Positions 35,080 to 43,829 are shown, numbered from the stretch's first letter. The stretch is 44,409 nucleotides of DNA from Fidelibacterota bacterium (GCA_022562455.1 JADFPG010000004.1:1-44409); one strand, 5' to 3'. Notes: generated by a model not told the origin, from the letters alone. Program-made: numbers and translations.

Positions 35080-35493
35080 GTGACTTTTCCCGCCAATTGC
35101 ATTCGGGGCATACCGCACGACGATTACCTAAATGCTGAAGGGAATGTAAATTCCCATCTCTTCCATTTTAATCTTGACCCAAATAGTGGCTGGAAAAAAC
35201 AGTCAATTAACTGGGAGGACGATAATACAGTTATTGAATTCACACTCAAACAGAAAAAGGATAATGATGAATTACAGTTCAAAACTGGTGTGGCTGTTAT
35301 CCTGAGAAGTGAAATTGATAGGCTGAACCAACGTCCTACAGTTGAGAACTTACTCTCGTATGAGAGAGATTCGTTGGATTTGGAAAATCCATACCATGGA
35401 AATATTCTATTGCAGCCACATACGTCTAAGCGTACAATGAAGGTGTTGGCAGCAGGCCTTGCACTGGCTGTATCAAAAGTCGTCCTACGCTAA
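35080..35493 (+). CDS. unknown protein, third gene of the cassette
   Basis: A 137-aa protein with a GTG start just after the preceding stop. It opens VTFPANCIRGIPHDDYLNAEGNVNSHLF, then NPYHGNILLQPHTSKRTMKVLAAGLAL near the end. I do not recognise it. The short gap and shared direction support one transcript of three genes. GTG is the only start before the conserved-looking opening (RGI...D at residues 9-14). Confidence 0.62.
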   Translation: MTFPANCIRGIPHDDYLNAEGNVNSHLFHFNLDPNSGWKKQSINWEDDNTVIEFTLKQKKDNDELQFKTGVAVILRSEIDRLNQRPTVENLLSYERDSLDLENPYHGNILLQPHTSKRTMKVLAAGLALAVSKVVLR

Positions 35494-35636
35494 TATCAGT
35501 AGTCCACTCCAATTCCCACACTAAAGTAGCCACCCCCCAGGAGCGCGATACATCAATTAAGTTCGGTTTATAAATGGTGGAGAACTGTAACATTTCTGTA
35601 ACATATAACTCCCTGCAACCCTCGCTAACTTACTAA

Positions 35637-36002
35637 AACTCAGGCCAACTTGAGAAAGCGCTTTTAGAGGGAGTCACAGTCGAGATTGACGGTGAATGGG
35701 CGGGAAAAACCACTTGGGTACCCGGCGGTTATGCGTTATATCCGGCCTATCCCAATCCCTTTAATCCAAGCACAACTATTCAGTATGAAATAGTCGAAAA
35801 AGCCGATATGAGAATTTCTATATATAATATCTTAGGCAAAGAAGTAAAGTCTCTTTTCAATGGAGTTCAAGACCCGGGTACATGGGTTGTAAAGTGGGAT
35901 GAGGACGATCAAACAGGTAAAGTTGGTAGTCCAGGAATTTATTTTTGTAGGTTAGAAGTTGGATATACAGTTTTAAATCGTAAGATGATCTTTTTAAAAT
36001 GA
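35637..36002 (+). pseudogene. C-terminal sorting-tail remnant of a secreted protein (FlgD-like Ig domain)
   Basis: The frame opens after a stop at 35634 with no start: NSGQLEKALLEGVTVEIDG, then YPAYPNPFNPSTTIQYEI and a FlgD-like Ig fold (ISIYNILGKEVKSLFNG ... GTWVVKWDEDDQTGK) to the end KMIFLK. YPNPFNPxTxIxY is the standard start of the T9SS/FlgD-type C-terminal tail of FCB-group secreted proteins. The N-terminal bulk of the protein is missing. The 35494-35633 gap before it has no gene. Confidence 0.8.
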
Positions 36003-36182
36003 AGGTAGTTTCGGATTGCTTAGTAAATAATTGTACCCATCTTTTGTAAAACAGGCATCAACCGGTATGCGGTCAAATTCTTGACTGTTTACCCAAAAGA
36101 AAATTTTGCGTTACTTCATTAGTACCCTTTATAAACTTAGTGTTTGCCAAAAATCAATTTCCATCCAACTCATCGGGGAAAA

Positions 36183-36220
36183 AAGATGTCATCTCTCAGC
36201 TGTTGGATGGCATCTTTAAT
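36183..36220 (+). terminator. hairpin upstream of the Moco operon
   Basis: AAGATGTCATC (36183-36193) pairs with GATGGCATCTT (36206-36216) with one G-T wobble, followed by taattac. It may end upstream transcription, or sit in the leader of the following operon. The remainder of 36003-36320 shows no gene. Confidence 0.4.
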
Positions 36221-36320
36221 TACAACAAAGATAAGTTTTGGCAATTTCACATGTAAACAGAGATTTGTATATTTCGTTTGATTAATTTCTTAATGAATAC
36301 ACTTCAAGCATCAAGTCGGA

Positions 36321-37505
36321 ATGAAAGTTTACCTCGATAATAACGCCACCACGCCGGTTGATCCTGCCGTTCTAAAATCCATGTTGCCATATTTCACAGA
36401 GAAATTTGGCAATGCCGCCAGCCGAAATCATTCTTTTGGGTGGGAGGCGGAGGAGGCAGTAGAGGATACTCGCAAGATCATAGCGAATGAGTTGAACGCA
36501 AAAACCAGGGAGATCGTATTCACCAGTGGCGCGACGGAAGCACTTAATTTAGCCATTAAAGGGTTTTGCGAGCGTAACGCTGAGTTGGGTAATCATATTA
36601 TTACTCAGGTAATCGAACATAAAGCCGTATTGGATACGTGTAAAGAGATGGAACGAAGGGGTTGGGAAGTTACTTATTTACCTATCAATAAAGATGGTAG
36701 TGTAAATCCGGATGACGTTGCCTCGTCAATTAAAAAAGGGACAATATTGGTTGCTATCATGCATGCCAATAATGAGATTGGCGTTTTAAATCCTATTTCA
36801 GAAATCGGGGAAATTTGTAAAAATCGAAATGTCGCTTTTTTAGTGGATGCAGCTCAATCCTTTGCCAAACTTCCCATCGATGTTCAAGCATCAAATATTG
36901 ATATGCTTGCAGCTTCAGGACATAAAATGTATGGACCTAAAGGCATTGGATTTCTTTATGTGAGACAAAGAAATCCCAGAATCAACTTAAAATCACAAAT
37001 AGATGGTGGGGGGCATGAACGGGGTATGAGATCCGGTACATTGCCAGTGCCTCTTATCGTTGGACTGGGAAGGGCGATTGAAATATGCTCAAAAAATAGG
37101 AGTGAAGAAAACAGGCGATTACAGCAGCTTCGGGACAAGTTGTTGGATGGGGTTCTGGATGTGTTACCGGATACGGTAGTGAACGGGAGTATGGAACATA
37201 GACTTCCCAATAACATCAATTTTTCCTTTCCCTATGTTGAAGGGGAGGCATTGTTGATGAAATTGGAGGGAATTGCCTGTTCCTCCGGGTCAGCCTGTAC
37301 CAGCGCTACACTGGAGCCCAGTTATGTCATGAAAGCTTTAGGGCATAGCGAAGAACTTGCTCACTCCTCCATACGAATCGGTTTGGGGCGGTTTAACACG
37401 GAAAGTGATGTAGAGTTGGCAATTCAAGAAATCGTTAAAGCAGTTATTTCGTTGAGAGAAAAGTCACCTTTATGGAGAATGATGAAAAAACATGAGATTT
37501 CATGA
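36321..37505 (+). CDS. cysteine desulfurase (IscS/NifS group I)
   Basis: PLP enzyme that takes sulfur from cysteine as a protein-bound persulfide, 394 aa. LDNNATTPVDP opens it; the PLP lysine is K202 in SGHKMYGPKG, H-site VIEHKAV near 98, and the active Cys is C326 in CSSGSACTS, on the loop typical of group I enzymes (LEPSYVMKALG follows). The gene begins the Moco operon and overlaps moaA by 4 bp. Here it most plausibly feeds MoaD thiocarboxylation (through the rhodanese-MoeB protein), though a general Fe-S role is possible; no iscU is nearby. It could also sulfurate Moco itself, as FdhD-linked IscS does. Confidence 0.9.
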   Translation: MKVYLDNNATTPVDPAVLKSMLPYFTEKFGNAASRNHSFGWEAEEAVEDTRKIIANELNAKTREIVFTSGATEALNLAIKGFCERNAELGNHIITQVIEHKAVLDTCKEMERRGWEVTYLPINKDGSVNPDDVASSIKKGTILVAIMHANNEIGVLNPISEIGEICKNRNVAFLVDAAQSFAKLPIDVQASNIDMLAASGHKMYGPKGIGFLYVRQRNPRINLKSQIDGGGHERGMRSGTLPVPLIVGLGRAIEICSKNRSEENRRLQQLRDKLLDGVLDVLPDTVVNGSMEHRLPNNINFSFPYVEGEALLMKLEGIACSSGSACTSATLEPSYVMKALGHSEELAHSSIRIGLGRFNTESDVELAIQEIVKAVISLREKSPLWRMMKKHEIS

Positions 37506-38563
37506 TGAAAAAGGAAACAGTATTGGTTGTTAAGGAAAAATTAGCTGTTGCTGAATCGAGTTTGATTGAACGGGATGGTCACGCAATTCTCGATCAATTC
37601 GGACGCACCTTCGACTATTTGAGGATTGCGGTTAATGAAAAATGTAACCTCCGTTGTATCTATTGCATGCCGGAAGAGGGGGTTGATTTTACACCTGATG
37701 AAAATTTATTAAAGGCAGATGAAATTATCAGAATTATAAACATTGTTGCAAAATTTGGAGTTAAAAAACTGAGATTTACGGGGGGAGAACCCCTTCTGAA
37801 CAAGGATATTGTATATCTCATTTCGAATTCGGTGATTGTACCTGGGATTGAATCTGTACATCTTACAACCAATGGGTTGTTACTTGAGAAATACGCTGTA
37901 GACCTTTCAGAGGCGGGGCTTCACGGTATAAACATTAGTTTGGATACTTTGAATCATCAAAAGTTTTATGAGATCACTCGTCGGGATAAGCTGGATCTGG
38001 TATTGGATGCACTACAGATTGCCTTGAAACTTCCATTCAACTCTGTGAAGATAAATGTGGTCGTGATGAGGAATTTCAATCACACTGAGATTGGAGATTT
38101 TGTGGAGCTTACAAAAGACAATCTTTTAACAGTTCGATTCATTGAATTGATGCCGTTTGATGCCCATCAGATATGGAGAACAGGGAAATTTTTTGGCGCT
38201 GATAAAATTGTGGAGGAATTAAAAACCATTTATCTCAATCTTACTCAGATAAGCGGCTCATCGACAGAACACTACGTTTATCAACTTCCTGGGTATAAGG
38301 GTAAATTTGGAGTTATTCCTTCTTTTACTCGGAATATATGCCAAAATTGTAATCGAATTCGGCTCACTGCAGATGGGAAAATACGGAATTGCTTGTATTC
38401 GGATCATGAGTTCAATCTGAGAAAATTGATTCGGGACGGATGTTCGGATGAGGAAATTGGAAAACTATTTAAAAATGCGATGTGGCAGAAACTAAAGGAC
38501 GGTTATGAAGCTCAAAATCATAGCGATCATCACAGAGAGAGTATGACGCAGATAGGAGGTTAA
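37502..38563 (+). CDS. moaA: GTP 3',8-cyclase MoaA
   Basis: Radical-SAM enzyme making (8S)-3',8-cyclo-7,8-dihydroGTP, the first step of Moco synthesis, 353 aa. SAM cluster C48-x3-C52-x2-C55 (EKCNLRCIYCMPEEG), GGEP at 94-97, and the second cluster C280-x2-C283-x13-C297 that holds GTP. It ends in GG (QIGG), which MoaA needs for activity. There is a 35-residue N-terminal extension before FGRTFDYLRI. The start overlaps the desulfurase stop (ATGATG at 37502). An interspersed repeat, not a gene, separates it from moaC. Confidence 0.95.
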   Translation: MMKKETVLVVKEKLAVAESSLIERDGHAILDQFGRTFDYLRIAVNEKCNLRCIYCMPEEGVDFTPDENLLKADEIIRIINIVAKFGVKKLRFTGGEPLLNKDIVYLISNSVIVPGIESVHLTTNGLLLEKYAVDLSEAGLHGINISLDTLNHQKFYEITRRDKLDLVLDALQIALKLPFNSVKINVVVMRNFNHTEIGDFVELTKDNLLTVRFIELMPFDAHQIWRTGKFFGADKIVEELKTIYLNLTQISGSSTEHYVYQLPGYKGKFGVIPSFTRNICQNCNRIRLTADGKIRNCLYSDHEFNLRKLIRDGCSDEEIGKLFKNAMWQKLKDGYEAQNHSDHHRESMTQIGG

Positions 38564-38597
38564 GAACATAGTTTCGGGAACGAGAAAAATTTCCACA

Positions 38598-38672
38598 GGA
38601 TCCTGCGAGGAATTCTCTGCCTGTCGGCAGACAGGCCTGTCTGACCCCGATTTAATCGGGGCAAGCGATACA
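38598..38672. repeat. GC-rich double hairpin after moaA
   Basis: GCCTGTCGGCAGACAGGC (about 38619-38636) and CCCCGATTTAATCGGGG (about 38645-38661) are short stem-loops ending in gcgatacagt, a tail also found near 12732. The same opening (ggatcctg ... gaattctc/ttccc) recurs there and at 30.1 kb, so this belongs to a dispersed repeat class. Confidence 0.55.
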
Positions 38673-38693
38673 GTCAACTATTGAAAACAATTT

Positions 38694-38880
38694 AACCTGA
38701 ATAATTCATCAGCAAACCTAACGGAAATGTAAGTCACAAAATAATGGAATATAGAGAAAAGTTGCTGATGAATTATTCACCGAAGGCCGCCTGTGGCGGG
38801 GTTAACCTCGACACCGATCCCGACATGTCGGGAGTGTCGGCCCGAAGGGTGATTAATTCATGACTCATGAATTAATCAGT
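38694..38880. repeat. structured repeat of the Moco operon, copy 1
   Basis: Inverted arms TGAATAATTCATCAGCAA (38698-38715) and its complement (38762-38779) are perfect, 18 bp. Next comes a nested stem (gacac ... gtgtc around CCCGACATGTCGGG, about 38808-38840), then a 29-bp palindrome at 38850-38878 with one central base. It aligns with 43082-43314. The palindrome ends ten bases before the moaCB ATG. Confidence 0.8.
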
Positions 38881-38888
38881 TTAAGAAT

Positions 38889-39836
38889 ATGTTGAAAAAG
38901 TTATCACATATGGATGAAGATGGTAACATTAAAATGGTGGATGTGACCGAAAAAACTGTGACCGTTAGAACTGCTAAGGCAAGTGGTCTTATTCGGATGA
39001 AACCGGAAACGATTCAATTGCTGCTTGGTGATAACTTGCCCAAAGGTAATGTATTTACAACCGCTAAAATTGCGGGAATCCAGGCAGCAAAAAAAACCGC
39101 TGAGTTGATACCGTTGTGTCATCCTCTCAACATTTCCTGGGTGGGTTTACAATTTATAACCTCTGAAGATCAAATTTATATAGAGGCAGTGGCAAAAACA
39201 AAAGATGCCACAGGAATAGAGATGGAGGTTCTAACTGCAGTATCCGTAGCAGCCCTGACGATTTACGATATGTGTAAGTCAGTAGATAAGGAGATGACAA
39301 TTTCTGATATCCGCCTGTTGGAAAAAACTGGGGGCAAATCTGTTCATGCCACTGATTTCAGACCAAAAGTTGGAATCATCACACTATCTGATGGGGTGGC
39401 ATCGGGACATCGTGAAGATATCTCGGGAAAAATCCTATTAGATGGATTTAAAAATTCCGGTTGTGAGATTGCTGAAGTTGTTGTTCTTCCTGATGGATCT
39501 GAAAATCTAAAAAAGACGATTGAAACCTGGGTTCAAACCAGTGTCCGGTTAATCTTGACTACTGGTGGGACTGGATTGGGTCCTCGTGATTCAACCATCC
39601 AAATAATGGAACCCCTCCTGGAACAAAAGCTACCTGGAATTGAACAGGCGCTCCATGCATACGGGAGAAGCAAAAAATCTACTGCCATGTTATCCCGGTT
39701 GATAGCAGGCACTATTAGAAAATCGATTGTGATCTGCCTGCCTGGGAACCCCAGCGCTGCCAAAGACGCTCTCACTGTCCTCATTCCTTCTATATTTCAT
39801 GCATTTCCCATCATGGAGGGTGAAGGACACAGCTAA
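38889..39836 (+). CDS. moaCB: MoaC-MoaB fusion protein
   Basis: A bifunctional 315-aa Moco enzyme. Residues 1-150 are MoaC (cyclic pyranopterin monophosphate synthase): MVDVTEKTVTVRTA, LIPLCHPLNISWV and GIEMEVLTAVSVAALTIYDM with the catalytic Lys just after (MCKSVDKEM). Residues about 157-315 are MoaB/MogA-like (molybdopterin adenylyl-transferase fold): VGIITLSDGVASG, TTGGTGLGPRD and CLPGNPSAAKDAL. Such fusions are known in Bacteroidota and relatives. It runs into the TauE gene with three bases between. Confidence 0.93.
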   Translation: MLKKLSHMDEDGNIKMVDVTEKTVTVRTAKASGLIRMKPETIQLLLGDNLPKGNVFTTAKIAGIQAAKKTAELIPLCHPLNISWVGLQFITSEDQIYIEAVAKTKDATGIEMEVLTAVSVAALTIYDMCKSVDKEMTISDIRLLEKTGGKSVHATDFRPKVGIITLSDGVASGHREDISGKILLDGFKNSGCEIAEVVVLPDGSENLKKTIETWVQTSVRLILTTGGTGLGPRDSTIQIMEPLLEQKLPGIEQALHAYGRSKKSTAMLSRLIAGTIRKSIVICLPGNPSAAKDALTVLIPSIFHAFPIMEGEGHS

Positions 39837-39839
39837 TAC

Positions 39840-40601
39840 ATGGAATCTGAATTTCTTCTTCTTTTTTCTCTCGCTGTTGTGGCTTCTCTTTATGGATCGG
39901 TCGGTCATGGCGGTGCATCCGGATATTTGGCTATTCTCTCTTTAACAGCTTTTGCCCAGCAGGGACCGGAATGGCTTAAGGCTCACGCATTGTGCTTAAA
40001 TCTTATCGTGGCTTCTCTTGCACTTTACAATTACTCAAAGCAAGGATTTCTCAATTTCCCACTCATCTGGCCATTTATTGTAACCTCGATTCCGGCTGCC
40101 TATTTAGGGGCTTACTTACCCATTATCGACTGGGTTTACGATACGGTTTTGTCCTTAACATTGATCTGGGCAGCATGGCGGTTGGTCATGCTCAATAAAA
40201 CAGGCACCAAGGTAGAACATAGCCCTCCTCAACTAACTACGGCACTGCCCATTGGCGCCGGTCTTGGGGTTCTTTCCGGCATTGTTGGTGTGGGTGGAGG
40301 GATATTCCTGTCACCATTACTCATTCTTAAGAAGTGGGCAGGTGCAAAGGAGACCGCAGCAGTTAGCGCTCTGTTTATTCTTGTGAATTCAGTGGCGGGA
40401 TTGGCAGGAATGTCATTTTCCGGTCAAATGAGTCTTGATCTTACCTTGTTATCAAAGTTTATTATTGCCGTGTTAATCGGTGGGTTGATTGGCACTCATT
40501 TTGGTGCTGCTCATGGTTCTGAAACATCTATTCGACGACTTTTGGCAGTTGTGCTGATCATAGCTTCATTTCGTCGCATATTAGGTTTTGTTGGGTTATA
40601 A
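39840..40601 (+). CDS. TauE/SafE-family membrane permease
   Basis: A 253-aa inner-membrane protein with 7-8 TMs and the twin TauE/SafE repeats (SLYGSVGHGGASGYLAIL near 17; AGLGVLSGIVGVGGGIFLSPLLIL near 135). Family members are thought to move sulfite, sulfoacetate or other organosulfur anions. Its place between moaCB and moeA, with 2-4 bp gaps, is notable: sulfite export or thiosulfonate handling by-products of sulfur transfer, or molybdate-like anion import, are possible. The substrate is unknown. Confidence 0.85.
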   Translation: MESEFLLLFSLAVVASLYGSVGHGGASGYLAILSLTAFAQQGPEWLKAHALCLNLIVASLALYNYSKQGFLNFPLIWPFIVTSIPAAYLGAYLPIIDWVYDTVLSLTLIWAAWRLVMLNKTGTKVEHSPPQLTTALPIGAGLGVLSGIVGVGGGIFLSPLLILKKWAGAKETAAVSALFILVNSVAGLAGMSFSGQMSLDLTLLSKFIIAVLIGGLIGTHFGAAHGSETSIRRLLAVVLIIASFRRILGFVGL

Positions 40602-40603
40602 TA

Positions 40604-41839
40604 ATGATATCGGTTGAAAAAGCACACAGAATCATTCAGTCGGCTACTCCTGATCCTCTTTCAGAAAAGGTTCAAATTAAAGAGGCTTCCGGTCGGGTAC
40701 TTGCCAGGGATGTTTTTACGCCATTTGCTCAGCCACGATTTGATAATTCTGCCATGGATGGTTTTGCCGTGCAGTGGGAAGATACTGTGGGTGCTTCTCA
40801 AGAATCGCCGGTGGAATTAACACTTAAAGGGACCATTTCTGCCGGTGTTGAACCGGAGTTTGCAATTAAAAAAGGAGAATGCTGCCAGATCATGACGGGA
40901 GCACCGGTCCCTGGTGGCGCCAATGCCATTATAATTGTAGAAAATACGAGTGGATTTAGTAGCAATAATCTCGTACAAATATTTGAACCAGCCGTACTTC
41001 ACAACCACATCCGGTTTCAGGGAGAGGAGATTCAGGAAGGGGAACTATTACTGAAAAAAGGGACACAAATCGGACCCTCCGAGCTCAATATTTTAGTGGC
41101 ATTCGGGTATGGAGAAGTTCCCGTTTACCAACGCCTTAAAATGGCTATCTTCACCACTGGGGACGAACTTATAGAACCGGGTAATCCCCTTAAAGTCGGA
41201 CAAATATACAACTCCAATCTCCATCTTTTGACAGACTTGGCGAAGCGAGTTGGTGCTCAAATATTATTTCATCGTGTGATTAGAGATGATCCTGAATCGA
41301 TGAGAGAATTGCTATCCCGCGCTCTTGATTCCTGTGATATTGTTGTCACATCTGGTGGGGTTTCGAAAGGTAAATATGATTATGTTAGAGAAGTTTTCAG
41401 TGAATTGGGTGTAAAAGAACACTTTCGAAGGGTTGCTCAAAAACCGGGTAAGCCGTTTCTCTTTGGGACAAAGGGGGAAACTCTTATTTTTGGACTTCCA
41501 GGAAATCCTGTGTCTTCTTTCATCTGCTTTATGGAGTTTATCTGGCTTACATGCGAACATTGGATGGGATTGAAACCTCTATGTAAGGTTAAAGCAATTC
41601 TGAAATCAAATTTTCCCAATAAACCCGATAAACATTGTTTTTTATTTGGTCGATTAAGTTATGAAAACAACAGGTTAATGGCGATACCTACCGAGAAATA
41701 TGGTTCTCATATGGTAACCTCTGCTGTAGATGCTAATTGTATACTTGAGTCACCACCGGGAAGTTCTCCAATTCAGAAAGGAGATACTATTCTGGCAAAC
41801 CCTTTTCCGTGGATGAATTTGGGCAGGTTTATGTCATGA
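40604..41839 (+). CDS. moeA: molybdopterin molybdenumtransferase MoeA
   Basis: Inserts molybdate into adenylated molybdopterin, 411 aa, normal length. Motifs: RFDNSAMDGFAVQW (near 46), MTGAPVPGGANAII, FTTGDELIEPGNP, VTSGGVSKGKYDYV and IFGLPGNPVSS, the MoeA signature. The final MoeA_C domain spans about 335-405. Its stop overlaps the next start (ATGA at 41836). Two bases separate it from the permease gene. Confidence 0.95.
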   Translation: MISVEKAHRIIQSATPDPLSEKVQIKEASGRVLARDVFTPFAQPRFDNSAMDGFAVQWEDTVGASQESPVELTLKGTISAGVEPEFAIKKGECCQIMTGAPVPGGANAIIIVENTSGFSSNNLVQIFEPAVLHNHIRFQGEEIQEGELLLKKGTQIGPSELNILVAFGYGEVPVYQRLKMAIFTTGDELIEPGNPLKVGQIYNSNLHLLTDLAKRVGAQILFHRVIRDDPESMRELLSRALDSCDIVVTSGGVSKGKYDYVREVFSELGVKEHFRRVAQKPGKPFLFGTKGETLIFGLPGNPVSSFICFMEFIWLTCEHWMGLKPLCKVKAILKSNFPNKPDKHCFLFGRLSYENNRLMAIPTEKYGSHMVTSAVDANCILESPPGSSPIQKGDTILANPFPWMNLGRFMS

Positions 41840-42828
41840 ATATTTCATGCAGAGAGTTAAAAACGTGGATAGAAGAAGGTCGTGATTTGGATATTATTGA
41901 TGTACGGACCAAAAGCCAGAAGAACCAGTTCCCATTGATTCACCTAAGTGCCAGATCCGTAGATGAATCTGACCTGAATATTAAAGATTTGGAAAACAGA
42001 AAAACCCTTCTTATTTGCCAATTTGGAATCCACACACAGCACTTAATTGAGAATCACGATCTGGAGAATGTTTACAACCTGATTGGAGGGGCACAAGCGT
42101 GGAATGAGTTGATGTCAACTCAAAGGGATTTGGGGAGATACAGTCGGCAAATGGCGCTCTCAGAAATTGGGAAAAACGGTCAGTATAAGCTTCTTCGGTC
42201 AAAAGTAGTAGTTGTTGGGATGGGTGGATTGGGCTGTCCTGTGGCTCAATATTTAACGGCGGCAGGCGTAGGATTTTTAAGGCTAATCGACGGAGACATG
42301 GTAGATGTGACCAACTTGCAGAGACAGCCTCTATTTGCGAACAAAGATGTGGGATCGCCAAAGGTTGATGTTGCAAAACGGGTACTTAGCGAGTTGAATC
42401 CGGAGACTAAAATCGAGGCGAAAAATATTTTTTTAAATGAGGCAAATGTAAATGAGTTATTAGAAAATGCAGATATTATCGTAGATGCTACTGATAACAT
42501 GCAGACACGTATTGTTATGGATGCATATTCCAATCAAAATGGAATCCCTTTGGTATATGGGGGGCTATACAGGTTTGAAGGTCAGGTGTCTGTGTTTAAC
42601 TTTAACGGTGGAAAATCGTACACAGACCTTTTCCCTCTGGGTTCTACAGGGGCGCCAACATGCTCTGATGAAGGCGTAGTCGGTATGCTGCCGGGAATTA
42701 TTGGGAGTATCCAGGCATTGGAAACCGTAAAAATATTGTTGGGGATAGAACCGAATCTTTCCGGAAAGCTGCTTCTATATGATGGAATTACACACACCAT
42801 GCAACAGGTGGATTTGATTAATGGCTGA
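41836..42828 (+). CDS. moeB: rhodanese-MoeB fusion (MoaD adenylyltransferase/sulfurtransferase)
   Basis: A 330-aa protein, start at the ATGA overlap with moeA. Residues 1-98 form a rhodanese-like domain (IIDVRTKSQ; C61 in LLICQFGIHTQ as active-site Cys; VYNLIGGAQAW). Residues 99-330 are an E1-like ThiF/MoeB domain: RYSRQMALSEIG, GMGGLG (128-133), DGDMVDVTNLQRQ, VDATDN, and the conserved C276 (GAPTCSDEG). The usual order in eukaryote MOCS3 is ThiF then rhodanese; here it is reversed. The two CxxC zinc pairs of E. coli MoeB are absent (only Cys 5, 61, 134 and 276). It should activate MoaD and pass sulfur from the desulfurase to it. Confidence 0.9.
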   Translation: MNISCRELKTWIEEGRDLDIIDVRTKSQKNQFPLIHLSARSVDESDLNIKDLENRKTLLICQFGIHTQHLIENHDLENVYNLIGGAQAWNELMSTQRDLGRYSRQMALSEIGKNGQYKLLRSKVVVVGMGGLGCPVAQYLTAAGVGFLRLIDGDMVDVTNLQRQPLFANKDVGSPKVDVAKRVLSELNPETKIEAKNIFLNEANVNELLENADIIVDATDNMQTRIVMDAYSNQNGIPLVYGGLYRFEGQVSVFNFNGGKSYTDLFPLGSTGAPTCSDEGVVGMLPGIIGSIQALETVKILLGIEPNLSGKLLLYDGITHTMQQVDLING

Positions 42829-43075
42829 CAAAATTTCTATTCATGTGAAATGTTTTTCACATATCAAACAGGCTCTCGGGGTTGATGAACTGAATCTTAC
42901 TGTTTCTGCTGGTTCCACATGCTCAGATTTGGAAAAAGAAATCAGGACAATGGCGCAAGGTAAGCTTGATGATATTTCATTTCGCTTTGCTGTCAATTTG
43001 GTTTATAAACCAAATGATCAGGTATTGGAAAACGGAGATGAAGTTGCACTTATTCCACCGGTTCAAGGAGGGTAG
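42821..43075 (+). CDS. moaD: molybdopterin synthase small subunit MoaD
   Basis: Ubiquitin-like sulfur carrier, 84 aa. The protein ends PPVQGG, the Gly-Gly that is adenylated by MoeB and thiocarboxylated. Core strands (ISIHVKCFSHIKQALGVDEL; VALIPPV) fit the family. It starts eight bases inside the end of moeB. After it comes a structured repeat that separates it from moaE, the larger partner. Confidence 0.95.
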   Translation: MADKISIHVKCFSHIKQALGVDELNLTVSAGSTCSDLEKEIRTMAQGKLDDISFRFAVNLVYKPNDQVLENGDEVALIPPVQGG

Positions 43076-43081
43076 TATGCT

Positions 43082-43314
43082 AACCTGAATAATTCATCAG
43101 CAAACGTAACAGGATTGTAAGTGCTTCCGAAATGTCGGGACAAGATACAGAAAAGTTGCTGATGAATTATTCACCGTTTGGTCCCGACATAATATGTCGG
43201 GAGGTTAACCCCGACACCGATCCTCCCGACAAAGTCGGGATTGGGAGTGTCGGCCCGCCCGCCTGCCGTCGGGCAGGGAGGGTGATATATTCATGAGCTC
43301 ATGAATATATCAGG
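43082..43314. repeat. structured repeat of the Moco operon, copy 2
   Basis: The same plan as 38694-38880: arms TGAATAATTCATCAGCAA (43086-43103) and complement (43156-43173); a hairpin CCCGACATAATATGTCGGG at about 43183-43201; a longer nested stem with CCGACAC...GTGTCGG at about 43209-43254; a GC-rich hairpin (gcctgccgtcgggcagg); then a perfect 30-bp palindrome at 43283-43312. The two copies' palindromes differ at two adjacent positions with matching changes in the other arm. Confidence 0.8.
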
Positions 43315-43334
43315 CTAAATGATATTTTTTCAAT

Positions 43335-43748
43335 ATGATTAAAACGAAAATTGTCAAAGGTATTATTGAACCGTATCCAAGCGGTGATAATCGCACAAAT
43401 GATGGTGTAGAATTAACTTTTTCAGGACGTGTGCGTGATACGGAAGATGGGAAAAAAATAAAAGCTCTGGAATATGAATGTTATCGTGAAATGGCTGAAA
43501 AAGAGCTACGAATATTGGCCGAAGGAACCGTAAAATTTTTTTCTGTCCATGACCTTTACTGCCAGCATCGAATCGGGATCATTCCAGTTGGTGAATCTTC
43601 CGTTATCGTCCAAATTTGGTCCGAACATCGCCAAGAAAGTTTGAATGCCATGGAGTGGTTTATTACCCAGTTAAAAGATCGTGTTCCAATTTGGAAATGG
43701 GCTGTTTTTTCAAATGGGGCTAAAATACCGACTCGAGAAAATCCTTAA
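43335..43748 (+). CDS. moaE: molybdopterin synthase large subunit MoaE
   Basis: Catalytic subunit of MPT synthase, 137 aa, converting cPMP to molybdopterin with MoaD-COSH. Motifs: ELTFSGRVRDTEDGKKIKALEYECY near 27-50, and DRVPIWKWAVFSNG near 112-125, where the Lys of PIWK is the active-site residue. It is the last recognisable Moco gene; mobA and molybdate transport are not in the window. No strong Shine-Dalgarno is visible before the ATG. Confidence 0.94.
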   Translation: MIKTKIVKGIIEPYPSGDNRTNDGVELTFSGRVRDTEDGKKIKALEYECYREMAEKELRILAEGTVKFFSVHDLYCQHRIGIIPVGESSVIVQIWSEHRQESLNAMEWFITQLKDRVPIWKWAVFSNGAKIPTRENP

Positions 43749-43829
43749 TGAATATTTTTATAAATATACTTGATATTATATATGCTGGATGACAAATACA
43801 GTCAGGATAAAAGAGTTGGGGGAAGGAAG

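Noticed and set aside
38694-43314. Moco riboswitch
   Set aside because: The two structured elements are inside the operon, share ends with dispersed repeats elsewhere, and do not show the known Moco-motif layout as I remember it.
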